Shown piece after piece: positions 36,013 to 46,740 of a stretch of 64,000 bases of DNA. Source of the stretch: Athripsodes cinereus. Its lineage: Eukaryota; Arthropoda; Insecta; Trichoptera; Leptoceridae. A program made the translations under genes and the position numbers. Below the pieces are notes generated by a model. It was not told where the DNA came from. It did not search any database and worked only from the letters and a program-made list of their open reading frames with translations. Positions within the stretch are counted from its first letter, which is position 1. Each line of letters starts with the position of its first letter. The stretch lies in assembly GCA_947579605.1 (NCBI GenBank), contig OX388318.1:9858001-9922000 (forward strand), in the 5' to 3' direction.

Positions 36013-37064
36013 TCAGAGTGAAAATATTATTGTGAAAAAGGTGTCTCGACTACGACAGATGTTTTCTGAACAGAGGGCGCTTGTTTCTTTTTTTGTGCCT
36101 TCAAAGGAAAATTGAAGAGATTTTTTTATATTGTGTTCACAATAAAATCTGTGAAATTTAACAGCGGATTATCTTTTGATTCTCTCATATAAGCGATTAT
36201 TTGTTGCATGGTTCTTTTGATATAAAATGTTTGGCGAACGATTTTTACAATTCTAATATTTATTTTCTTTTGTGGCTAATGCTTTAGTACCTACTACTAA
36301 ATAGGTATTTTACTACGAGTTTATGGGAACAAATGAAACTAGATCAAAGATTCTTATTTTGCTAGATTGAATAAAGTAGGTCCAAAATAAATTTTATTGA
36401 ATTTATTAAATTCAAAGATAACATTTGATTTACCTATTCTCTTAGCTATTCTGAACTTACACTGAGTATTTTGTTGACATCATGCAAACAATTTTTTAGT
36501 TATTCAACTTCAGGACGGGTGTAATTCTTCATAGTTGTATACTCGATATTAAACATAAAAAATAGGAACATCATCCTTATTCCAGGATGTTTTTATTTTA
36601 TTTATTTACAAAATTATATATGTAAGTTATAATTTGTTTATAATTTATTTACACAAAAATTTCAACATAATTATATAACTATCTAGTTAACTGTGTACAT
36701 TACAACACATTACAATCATACTTAAATTAAGTACTTAGAAATATCGATTTTTTTCAAACTTTAAAAAAACTTTTACTTTGAACGCTTACAGATACCTATT
36801 AATTATTAATTCTTGTCCAAAAAAAGTGAGAATCGAAATCCATTCTGATTTCAAATGTTATTTTAGTTCATGTTTTGATTATTGGATACATGAATATGAG
36901 AGGGTAGGCATTGAAGTCTGACAAAATTCGAAAGTATATTTTTTTGTCTCAACAGAGAAATATTATTTGCGTTAGTAAGATATAAAACATTCATTTGAGA
37001 ATATAACATAATATAGTTATTGATTAAAGACATTTATTTGATTGAACCAAGGTATTAATTAGAC
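36013..37064. other. AT-rich DNA, no gene recognised
   Basis: No gene or repeat identified. Confidence 0.5.
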
Positions 37065-37322
37065 GAGAAATGTACTGCTTCTATACCGTTACGCCATTTC
37101 CCATAAGTGGGGCAGCCAGCAGACAAACTGCATGTAATGAACATGCAGATTGTTTTCTCCATGACAACAAAAATAAGACATTCAGAATGGGTGCCATGCT
37201 CCATCACTAAATTGTGGACGTAAATTGTCCTATAATTGACGAACGCTTGCCTTTTACAGTACACTCGAAGTCTTACATAAAAGTGTGGGAGACCTATTCT
37301 CTGCCAGGATTTCACGGCTAGA
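37065..37322 (-). mobile_element. RTE-tailed SINE-like element, copy H (best full-length copy)
   Basis: On the minus strand: CCTGGCAGAGAATAGGTCTC, GTAAGACTTCGAGTGTACTG, TAAAAGGCAAGCGTTCGTCA, GATGGAGCATGGCACCCATT, CTGAATGTCTTATTTTTGTT, ATGGAGAAAACAATCTGCAT, the CTGCATGTTCATTACATGCA hairpin, GTCTGCTGGCTGCCCCACTT, ATGGGAAATGGCGTAACGGT and AT. It covers the whole family consensus that I can infer from the window (about 250 bp). Confidence 0.88.
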
Positions 37323-37909
37323 CACTAAAATAGCAAACATTAAAGGATTTACAAATAAATGTCTTAATTTTCACGAGGGAATATTAATCTTAAGAAACGA
37401 TCGGACTATCTCATGCTTTGTACCTACATGTTTTATTTATTTCTTCCAAGAGCAATAATGCCTTGTTAACATAGAAGAGCGTGACTGTAAAAAAATAAAT
37501 AAATAGGGACTACATACCTACTTTCAACAACGGACAAAGATATATAGACATACATTTTTGGATAGCAATTTAATTTCATGTAATTACCAATAAATATATT
37601 ATAGCTGGTTTTATGGCCTCTATAAACATTGCACAATACTACTACACTACGTATCTCCAGGGTAGATCTTCTATAAGGATAACCAAGAGAGATCCCTTTC
37701 TGATTTAAGGAGGGTGATGAAATAAATTCTCCGATAAGAACTCCTTATGAAGACATATTTGAAGGTCAAGGATGATTATATTATGAATTATCGTGGTCAA
37801 GGTTTTTATATTATATACTTTATAATTTTGTAACGAAAATCCTTCCTTTTATTGAAACCATTGAAATAAAAAGCTTTTTATTTTGTTAGACGTGTTTTTT
37901 CATACTAGA
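37323..37909. other. AT-rich DNA, no feature recognised
   Basis: No gene or repeat seen. Confidence 0.5.
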
Positions 37910-38165
37910 TTTATTATTATGATTGATTTACTATATTTGAATGCATTGGTTTTAAAAAGCACTATAAGTACTAATTTGTACCAAAAAATAAAACTTTTTG
38001 GGTGGGTTAGAAATTGTAATCTATTAAATATAAGTAAACAATGAAAAATTATTGTAAAAATTAATTCACTATACTTGAATGCACCGATTTCAAAAAGCAC
38101 ATTACATAAATATATATTTAGTTCTACCAACAGATAACACTCTTAGGGTGGATTAGAAATCGTAT
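37910..38165. repeat. old tandem duplication, about 135-145 bp x 2
   Basis: TTGAATGCATTGGTTTTAAA (37937) matches TTGAATGCACCGATTTCAAA (38072). GGGTGGGTTAGAAATTGTA (38000) matches GGGTGGATTAGAAATCGTA (38146). Intervening sequence aligns loosely. The minus-strand open frame (37900-38130) shows the same duplication as FEIGAFKYSELI and FKTNAFKYSKSI, but it is probably non-coding. Confidence 0.8.
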
Positions 38166-39644
38166 TAAATTCAGTATAGGAAATCAATATACATAGGTTA
38201 ATATTGATGTTTTATTTGTTTTTAATCTAAGTAATCCATGGATTGCAGGGTAACTTAGTTAAAAATTGTAGATTAAGTGACCAGTATTTGTGATGAAGAA
38301 CGTAGAAAATTGGTCTCTTTTTATTTTTTTCAGAACTATTATCGATAATATCGAATTCATATTATATCAATAGATGGAAATTCATACACAACAAAGTATT
38401 GAAAAACAACATACAATAACGCTTTTATTATGAAAAATGTAAAACCTTCTGAGAAATCCACCATACTTAGAAATATTTCAGTCCCTTTGTAATACACTTT
38501 ATGTATTATCATGATTGAAGTAGGCATGCATGCAATGTTATAGGAGGAACATAATATTGTATGTGTGCATGTGAAGGAAGCAGTTAACTTGAAGTTAAGT
38601 GTGCATCAAACAAAGTGGTTTGTAATTAAACCAACAACTTGCCTTTGCGATACTCACAATATAATGATACGTATATACTGTGTATGTACAGCACACTGGT
38701 GATGTGGCAAATATTCCCATTCGCATGAAAAATATGCAAACGTTGTGAATATTGGTCGCACAAAAGCTTGGAAAAAATTAAGCTCGTGGTAGAAGCTCGC
38801 TATCTGTATATTTATTTATATATATAAAATTTATGATAATTCAAAATTGGTGATGATGAAACATTCCAAAGTTCTTTACTCAACTGAAAATATACGATTA
38901 CGGAGCAGGGGGAGGGATCATTTTTTTTTTGAAATTTTGGATATTTATGTAAATCACTATATTTGATCATGAAAATAAATCGGAATCTAACGGCATTAAA
39001 TAATTATTGACATTGGGTACATCACTACTTCATACTATGTAGTTCTTCTAACATACAATTGCTACCGCAAGTTGGTACTTCTCTTCTCTCTATTGTAAGA
39101 GTATTTTGTGCTCCTTATTCCTTCTTTCCTTTGTAAAGCATAGTTTTACTTATAACACAACAAGGCTTTGTTTAAATCTGGATTGAAATATTAGGCACAG
39201 TTATTATTTAATCAGGTTGCTAATAAAAAGAAAATATCGAGTAATTGTCGTATTAAAAAGTATCTAGGTCATGATTTAGAGAGTTTTTGGGAGTTGAACT
39301 AGTAAATTCAAATGTCTGTGCCTCCATCAGTTCATAATGTCATATATTGCATATTGTGCTATCTAGGTGTAAAAGAATCTACAGTATGACACTCAGTGTT
39401 ACAGTGTTAAGAAAACAAAGTTAATTGAATAAAAAAATAATACACATGGCATTTTTTTATATCAATTGTTTTGTAAAATGAATAAATGAAGGTCTGTTGA
39501 ATATCGAAAAGATTAAATTCATTATTTTAAAGACGATTAAATAATATAATTAATATAAGTGGCATTTACAATGTGATAATTTCATAACATGATATAAAGA
39601 AACGAGTTTTATTATTTTCCTTTAATAATCGAAATTAATTTTTA
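38166..39644. other. AT-rich DNA, no gene recognised
   Basis: No feature identified. Confidence 0.5.
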
Positions 39645-39783
39645 TTTCCGCTACCGGTCTAGGGACGTCAGTGTCATTAATGAGCAGTTTGAAAATTGGT
39701 TTTTATAGGTTTCACTGGTTTCATAGGTAGTTTTTCAAACTGCTTGTTAATGACACTGACGCATCGAAACCGGTCGTGGCTTT
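39645..39783. repeat. fold-back (hairpin) element, arms about 45-50 bp
   Basis: The left arm has ACCGGT, ACGTCAGTGTCATTAATGAG and CAGTTTGAAAA. The right arm read backwards gives ACCGGTTTCGATGCGTCAGT, GTCATTAACAAGCAGTTTGA and AAAA. The spacer is about 35 bases. No coding potential. The arms have diverged by substitutions and a short insertion, so it is not recent. Confidence 0.85.
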
Positions 39784-40434
39784 TTTTTATCCTTATTCAT
39801 TTTTCACTCTTCCATTTATAAATTCAAAAAATTAAATAAAAAAGGTTACTATTTGTGTATCGATATTGCTCAATAAAAAAAAATGCTATAATAGCAGCAG
39901 TCTTTCTGTAAATTCCCTGGATTGATGTCTTGAGAAATAGATCCGTGTTCACAAATAACTTATTTAATGTTTCGGTAAGATCGCAATAACAAATTATACT
40001 GTTCTTTTACAGAATGCACTTGTAAAGTATTTAGCTATATTGTGACTTTTATTGCTTTTGCTTTGTATGTAGTGCATAGTGTTTGTAGTTATGTAGTGCT
40101 AGTTGTTATCTTAAGACTTCTAGCAGTGAATTAGTTGGTTACCAACCCACATGCTTTAAAGTACTCCTATAAAATACTAGAAATGACTGTGTTCAACTAA
40201 AGAACAAAAAATGAAGACTTTGAATTGGTTTATAGTGAATCATTATTTTGTAAGTCTTTACAAATCTCCATTGCTTACATACATATTTATTATTTGTAAT
40301 TTAATGAATCAAAAACAATAACTCAAACAAATCAATACATTTTTGAATATTTTTATAGATATTCGTACATTTTGTATTTCGTCAAACTCATAACATTAAA
40401 CAATGTTGAATCAAGCAATTACGAAATACTGATA
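39784..40434. other. AT-rich DNA, no feature recognised
   Basis: Nothing identified before the hAT MITE. Confidence 0.5.
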
Positions 40435-40442
40435 CTTTAGTA

Positions 40443-40858
40443 CAGTTGTTCTTAACCTGGGTTCGATCGAACCCCAGGGGTTCGGTGAGTCAGTCTTGGG
40501 GGTTCGGTGAAAATCATTTTAAAAGCAAGATAGTTTTGCGAGTTGGAAAAAGATAAAAATACTCCGATAATTCATTAATTAATATGTTTCATGTTTTGAT
40601 TTAACCATTAAAATTTAATGTTTTGATCTTTGTTTTTTTTTATTTTTTTTCATTTTGTACACTTATATATAAATATATACCATGTTTTGAATTTGTAAAA
40701 ATCTAATTTCATTTTTCAAATTAGGAGGGATTCGGTGAATGCATATGCTGTAGCTGATGGGGTTCGGTGAATGCATATGCTGTAGCTGGTGGGGTTCGGT
40801 GAATGCATATGCTGTAGTTGGTGGGGTTCGGTACCCCCAAAAAGGTTAAGAACCACTG
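40443..40858. mobile_element. hAT-type MITE (416 bp) with 8 bp TSD and internal 32 bp repeats
   Basis: Direct repeats CTTTAGTA at 40435-40442 and 40859-40866 flank termini CAGTTGTTCTTAACC (left) and CAGTGGTTCTTAACC (right, inverted). Termini of the CAGTGGTTCT(T/C)AACC type belong to a widespread hAT group in animals, which also includes SPIN-like elements. Inside, three 32 bp units beginning GG(G/A)(G/A)TTCGGTGAATGCA start at 40727, 40759 and 40791, and a partial unit starts at 40823. The interior is non-coding. The perfect duplication and clear termini indicate a fairly young insertion. Confidence 0.95.
40727..40822 (+). repeat. 32 bp x 3 tandem repeat inside the hAT MITE
   Basis: Each unit reads GGGGTTCGGTGAATGCATAT then GCTGTAGCTGGT with one or two substitutions. 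The GGGGTTCGGT part is also the sub-terminal sequence of both element ends. Confidence 0.95.
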
Positions 40859-40929
40859 CTTTAGTATATTCAGTTTTTTTTTATAATTGTGATTAGAATT
40901 GCTTGTATTTTAAAAAAATACTATCAATC

Positions 40930-41122
40930 CATTACGGCAAATCCCACTACTAGCCAGCGGACTAACTACACTTGATGAATATGAAGATTATCTCATGAGT
41001 GTTAATAGAAAATATGTAAGACTTTCAGGATGGATAGCATATCTTTACACTTAATAATTGTTTATGTTAATTCGTGATGTTTAAACACCTGTCATTTACA
41101 GGACACTCGAATAGTAACGGAA
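40930..41122 (-). mobile_element. RTE-tailed SINE-like element, copy I (diverged)
   Basis: On the minus strand: TTCGAGTGTCCTGTAAATGA, CAGGTGTTTAAACATCACG, CTATCCATCCTGAAAGTCTT, GTCCGCTGGCTAGTAGTGGG, ATTTGCCGTAATGGAT. Confidence 0.75.
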
Positions 41123-41992
41123 AAAAAGTGCATAAAATAATAATATATATAACAGTATAGCAAAAATGTAAGAAGAGGTTGTAGGATGAAACCTTTTTTT
41201 TAAATTATAAAATTAAACAATCATTTCCAATAGTAGCTGCAGAAAAAATAATATTATTATCGTGTAATGACTGTGTTGTTTTAGGATTGGTAATAATATT
41301 TAAACCGATTACCTAAGCGTAATAATATTTTGTACATAACAATAAGTGCTACATACTGTGTATTATTATTATAAAACCAGATGAATAAAAAAAACCGTTC
41401 GCTAGAAACATTTCATTTTAAAGCCGATTTTCGTACAAAATGTAAATATTTAGTAAAGAACGTCGCGTCGACGGCCGTTCAGTAGTATGAACAAATAATT
41501 GAGGGATGTTAAATATTATTATTGCATTGATTTTTTCTTTTTTTTTTAAACATTCGCAACTGTTTGTTTGTTATTAGGTTTAATACATTATGTCTTTTTA
41601 ATTTCTGTTTTAAATAGAAGAATATAACGACCTGTGAGTTGATCTAGTAGCCGTCAAACTCGTAGGAGAAATCGTGAGAGAATGGTTGAGTTTTTTCCAA
41701 TATTTCATAGGACTGAAATGAAATATTAGAACAAAATATTACTCATATTCGTTTCTTATTTATAATGCGAATATTACACGATTTCATGTTTTTATAGAAC
41801 ATGAATCTGTTTTTTGAATCACTTCAGTGTGGTATTTTTAATAATCCAACAATTCAACTTTTATATACCCGCATCGGAAAGTCGCTCACGTCAGCATATT
41901 ATGCTATTCTATCTGCCTACAAGCAGAACCAATATTTTTGCAGAATCACCAATAGGAAAGGCAATTCGATTGTTTAATATATATATATATAT
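41123..41992. other. AT-rich DNA ending in an (AT)n run
   Basis: No gene. An (AT)n run at about 41977-41996 abuts the palindrome. Confidence 0.5.
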
Positions 41993-42246
41993 ATATGTGA
42001 TTGTATATTCTTTACGGATACGTCGCGTCGAAGTTTTTGTTCGCGAGCTTTCGGAATCATTGGAGATTCCATCATCAGGCAATGAGTGTACGTCTTCACC
42101 CGTCGAGGAGTTGGCGCTTGAGCGCCAACTCCTCGACGGGTGAAGACGTACACTCATTGCCTGATGATGGAATCTCCAATGATTCCGAAAGCTCGCGAAC
42201 AAAAACTTCGACGCGACGTATCCGTAAAGAATATACAATCACATAT
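41993..42246. repeat. near-perfect 254 bp palindrome (126 bp arms, 2-base centre)
   Basis: Bases 41993-42118 and 42121-42246 appear to be exact reverse complements around the dinucleotide TG at 42119-42120 (GGCGCT-TG-AGCGCC). Opposite-strand frames across it give the same peptide (MYILYGYVASKFLFASF...), which independently confirms arm identity. The arms are far less AT-rich than the surroundings, and both sides carry (AT)n. One arm contains CCTGATGATGGAATC...GATTCCGAAAGC. The reading frames here result from the symmetry, not from selection for protein. Confidence 0.95.
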
Positions 42247-42270
42247 TCTCGTCGCGAAAATCTATTTCAA

Positions 42271-42273
<3 letters not shown>

Positions 42274-42301
<28 letters not shown>
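42274..42301. repeat. (AT)n microsatellite
   Basis: Pure alternating AT between the palindrome and the LINE fragment. A matching run follows the LINE fragment at 42466-42485. Confidence 0.95.
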
Positions 42302-42471
42302 CTTCATCTTCTTCTTCTTCTTCTTATGACCTTAAACCCGTACTTCCAGCTCACTCAACCATCGTACGGCTGCATCCGAGGCGTCATGTATTTCTCTCAG
42401 TCCCCCGTCAAAGGAATATAGGGGGCACTGCTCCACGATGTGGTCCATGCTCTGGGTTTTCCCGCGTCATA
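42302..42471 (-). mobile_element. LINE ORF C-terminal fragment with (AAG)n tail inside an AT microsatellite
   Basis: On the minus strand the frame from 42471 reads RGKTQSMDHIVEQCPLYSFD and then GGLREIHDASDAAVRWLSEL, with the stop soon after. QSM.HIV..CPL..F.GGL..IH....AAV.WL is a recurrent C-terminal motif of non-LTR retrotransposon reverse transcriptases. After the stop comes an (AAG)n tail (plus strand TCTTCTTCTTCTTCTT, 42310-42326). (AT)n on both sides suggests insertion into, or duplication of, the microsatellite. Only the last about 45 codons are present, so it is severely 5'-truncated. Confidence 0.85.
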
Positions 42472-42485
42472 TATATATATATATA

Positions 42486-44092
42486 AATTAATAAGACACG
42501 AAAGTATTGTTTTGTTTGTTTGAAATTTGTCGATGTAGTTCCCTTCACTATTAAACCGTTACAATAGCGCGAGGCGACGGCATTGCCTGTATGAAGGAGA
42601 TTAGATCACGCCTGCTAACACAATTTTCTCCTGAATGCGATAAGGAAAAAGTTATGATGATCACAATGGCTCGGGTTAAACATATCCCCTTAAATCAGAT
42701 GCAGCATTGTGATATGATAGCGTAAACCGACATACACATACACACACACCCACACAAGGCCGCCGAACACCGCCACCTCTTTGTATACCAGAATATATTT
42801 TACGAAATCTTAATTAAAACTATCAAATTAGATTTTTTATCAGCATAGTAGTTTTGCGAAATATTCAAAATACGGATTTTTAATAAAATATTTTTGGTAA
42901 TTTGAAAAATGTTTTCTCTCGGGAATGTCAAAAACGTAAACATATTCAAGTTTTCAAATATTTTTAAATAAATAATCACACTACTAGGTTTCCAACGGTC
43001 TTTTTTTTACAAAAACAATTCAAATGACAAAGAAAAATACAAAAACGTTTTCATTGGAGGGTGATGGTTTCTGCACTGCGTTTACTGGAGGAGCGTTGAA
43101 GGGCGATTGATTGATAAAATAAGTACTGCCATTAAATTATCATCTATTTTAAGAGAAGCAATATTTTCCCATTGAATTAAGATTCATTACATTGACTGTA
43201 GAAGAAAAATAAGCTTTTGCATTGGCTTGGAAAATTATTCGATAGATGTCTCTGCCAGTCTCAAATATCAAGAAGTCTTTGAGGAAAACTTTTCGTACAT
43301 GCTAACTATGCGTGAAATTATTATTACGAAAAAATTTAGTATTATTTTCAAAAGGAATTTGTAGACATACAAATAAAATTATAGGTATACCTATATTTAA
43401 CAAGAGTTATAACTATTATAACTTTATTTTGCAGAGAAAAAATAGGAAAGAACAGAATAGGATATAAATAGAATACAAATTATAAACAAATGATATCAAG
43501 GCGCCAAGAACGTGCAAGGATTCCAATCAGCTAATCTAAACATTTAGTATACGATATTCCGGGTGAGCTTATTAAAAATATCAATCGCACGCCTGAACAT
43601 AAGTGAGTATTGCGTTCAGTCTTGATAAATGATTCAGTTATTTCAATCTTATCTCACTGTTTACTATTGAATACCTGTTTTTAAGAATTTTGCCAAAGGC
43701 GAACAGGATGTTATCGATAAAATTATCACCCGATCGAGATGGCTCAATTAGTCTTTTGCCTCACCCTGTGCTGAGCGAAGCATGAGCTTTCACTGATGGT
43801 TTCGATCTCGCACATCTCCGACAAATAAGATGGTAATACACCCTTCAAAGCCGAAAACACAATCACGCATATATTGTTCCCCACTCGTTGCTTTACTTTT
43901 AACCATTGTAAATTGTGTAAGAGACCTCTCAGGAGAATTATAAAAATTTTGGGGGTGATAATTTCTGGTAGTCATTAATAATGAAACATCTTATTGCTGA
44001 ATTCAAATTAATGTCTTGCAGTGATGAAGTTCAATTAAGCGTTTTACTATACTGGGAAAATAAAATCCTTTTAATGCCCAAACGCGTGTCGT
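42486..44092. other. AT-rich DNA, no gene recognised
   Basis: A CACA-rich patch lies at about 42733-42756. A less AT-rich patch at 43735-43830 is not classifiable. No gene. Confidence 0.45.
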
Positions 44093-44332
44093 GAACCAAG
44101 GGAAGACATAGGATATGAAGATATTCTATCTTATATGTACATAGATAGTATTAAACAAATTCTTATGTTTGAACCAAGGGAAGACATAGGATATGAAGAT
44201 ATTCTATCTTCTATGTACATAGATAGTATTAAACAAATTCTTATGTTTGAACCAAGGGAAGACATAGGATATGAAGATATTCTATCTTATATGTACATAG
44301 ATAGTATTAAACAAATTCTTATGTTTGAACCG
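44093..44332 (+). repeat. 78 bp tandem repeat, 3 units, open in frame
   Basis: Units start at 44093, 44171 and 44249, with a partial start at 44327. Each reads GAACCAAGGGAAGACATAGG...ACAAATTCTTATGTTT and is nearly identical. Because 78 is 26 codons, the plus frame stays open and repeats the peptide MYIDSIKQILMFEPREDIGY plus EDILS. There is no promoter, homologue or conserved domain that I recognise, and the frame ends right after the array, so coding is not claimed. Confidence 0.93.
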
Positions 44333-46582
44333 CGCCATGAATAGCAGAATGCGTTACATTTTAATGTTAAATATGAAGTATTTCTTAATCAACTTGTTCA
44401 GCATATTAAAGATAACACTAATTCTTCTTGTACATATATATACAATAATGTGATGTGTTTGTCTTTCTGGTAGACATTATGAGGACCTTTCCGCATCACA
44501 AACAAAAACAACTAACAAAATATCATTATGTTTGTGTCATTTTACATGGAAAATATTCAATTATATTATTATTACCAGCTTTAAACCTGGCATTGCACGG
44601 AGAAAAATAATTAAATAATTGTCATGAGATATTGTACATAAATTTATTTTAGATGTAGTGTTGTTCGTTGGAGTTGGTCAAATCCTTTAGTTTGTGTTTT
44701 GTGTGGGATTTTTAAATTTTTTAGCATGATATGAATAAAAAATAAGGAATACGTGTGAAAGAAATTCGGTAAATTATCTAAAAAATCCCCAAATTTCGAT
44801 GTAATTTTTTTATATTAATGTACTAGCCCTAACTTTGAAACTATGTATATATCTACAACAAAAGTTGCCTCTTTTGTTTTGTTAATTTATATTAATAAAC
44901 ATATACCTACTTTACTACATTAGCTTTGTTGGTTTACGTACATATTTTATTATACACATGTTTCTATTTTGATTTTTACATCTCTTATTCATGTGTCATT
45001 TATTTCTCCTACTTAACAACCGTAGATTTTATGTCAAAAGAAAATTTTGCCATATAATGTATGAATAAAAAAAATATTCACTAAATATCCGCCTTAAGAA
45101 TGGAACTGTGTATAGAGGGTATAACTTGTAGAGGTGTTCACAGAGGATTGATAAAAGAGGTATCTACAAAGAATAATCACAAACATACACATCAAAGAAC
45201 TGTTATTATAATTTCGAAACAAACAAGGACATAATTGGGGGGTCATGTTGAGTACAGAATGCTCATTAGCATTTTCAATGAAGACATATAAATGTATAAA
45301 GGGAATGTTTTTATAGGACAACGCTTTGGTACTGTGTATTGTTAGTAATATATTGTATTGCCTCATGTTATTATTGTATGTATAATATGGGATATTACTT
45401 TGTGCCTACTGAATAACAATATATCGGATATTACATATTAAGTTAAATACATAATTGGATATCAGACTGAATATTGTAAAATAACATGCTGTTTCAATTG
45501 CAAAAATCTAAAATATATTCTTTTTATTCTAAAATAATTATACTCTTTATAATTATTGTTTTACTGCAATGTTAATAAATAAACTATCTATCCATAGCAT
45601 CTATACTATCACGAAATTCACAATTGGAGTAGTCAGTGGATTCCCTGCATTTTAGAAAAATATCCTCTTTCTTCTCAATTTTTCCGTTAACGCGTCGTCG
45701 AATTAAAAATCATATAAAATATTTCCGGCTGGTCAATTGTGACGTATAGCTCTGTTCATATATATTTTAAAATATTCTGAGTTGATGGTATGGTTACTCA
45801 CCGAATTTAAGTTATCTTATTGGTAGTCAAAATTTTAAGAATGATAAATGTATCTGGCTTAAACAGAATTCTCGAGAACTGATATAGTAAAGAGTAGCAA
45901 AACTATTTTACTCTGCAGCCTTTTTTGGTCGTAGGATTACAAAATAATAACAAAAATCACATTTGAAAAATATATCGTACCTACTTAAAATCGTATCTAT
46001 TTTCACTTTTGTATTTCGGTTCAGTGAAAAAAAAACAAGTATGATTTGGACATTCACCATTAAAAATACAAAAAAAAACATGCAAAAGTTTGAACAATCC
46101 AATCAGAAGTGCAATTCGATATTGAATAATGCATCGAATTTAAATTATAATAATATTTATCGTTTTCATTATTAAAATGTATTATTGTCTGGTATAAATA
46201 TAATAAATATTATAGTCAAATAAAATAATAATAAACAAAGTTTTGAATTATACAAAAAACTCCCATCAAATAGGACACATTTGGTTAATCAGCGGTATTT
46301 ACTAATGATGCCCGATATGCCCATTGCATTTTGATGACATGCATTGGTGTTACAAAAACATTAATTAATTTAAAACGTGTTTTAAAGTGCAAATAAATAA
46401 TTAATCATCGGATAATATTGAGGAGAATGTCAATTATTATTAATCCCTATCCATTTTTTCCAGGCGATCATCTACCATACCTGTAGATAGATTTTTGACA
46501 CACGACACTGTCAACCTCATTATTTGTAAGAAATACCGATACCATAAATATAAAATTCCAATCTAATTATTTATTAAGTGTA
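44333..46582. other. AT-rich DNA, no gene recognised
   Basis: Open frames at 45094-45366 and 45908-46175 are AT-driven. ACCAGCTTTAAACCTGGCAT at 44575 is a small hairpin of the sort seen near Helitron-like ends, not enough to call. Confidence 0.4.
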
Positions 46583-46740
46583 AAATAATAATAATAATAG
46601 TTTATTAAACATAAATATCACTTACAATAATCAAACAACAAAATAATACATTTTTTTCCTAATACAATTACTCCCCAAAATTGAGCGTAGCTCGGGCTTT
46701 GGGGAGAAGTAGTATAATTTCCAAAACTCCTTAAGTAGTT
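46583..46740 (-). repeat. LINE-like 3' UTR with AATAAA and (ATT)n tail
   Basis: On the minus strand: CTTCTCCCCAAAGCCCGAGC, TACGCTCAATTTTGGGGAGT, TTGTATTAGG, then GTTTAATAAACTATTATTAT (polyadenylation-like signal plus ATT repeats). The first about 40 bases recur at 47545 in the opposite orientation. The terminal microsatellite suggests the end of a retrotransposon. Confidence 0.65.

Noticed and set aside
39755..39783. Hammerhead core at CTGACGCATCGAAAC
   Set aside because: CTGACGC lacks the required CTGANGA and there is no stem II between the two strings.
42155..42210. Functional hammerhead ribozyme in the palindrome
   Set aside because: Stem II and both core strings can be seen, but no credible stem I, stem III or cleavage triplet; kept only as a low-confidence lead.
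41909..42486. Matching about 109-161 codon frames on both strands
   Set aside because: They are produced by the palindrome's symmetry; the shared peptide is not evidence of coding.
44093..44332. CRISPR-like array
   Set aside because: Direct tandem units without unique spacers in an animal-type genome; a plain tandem repeat.
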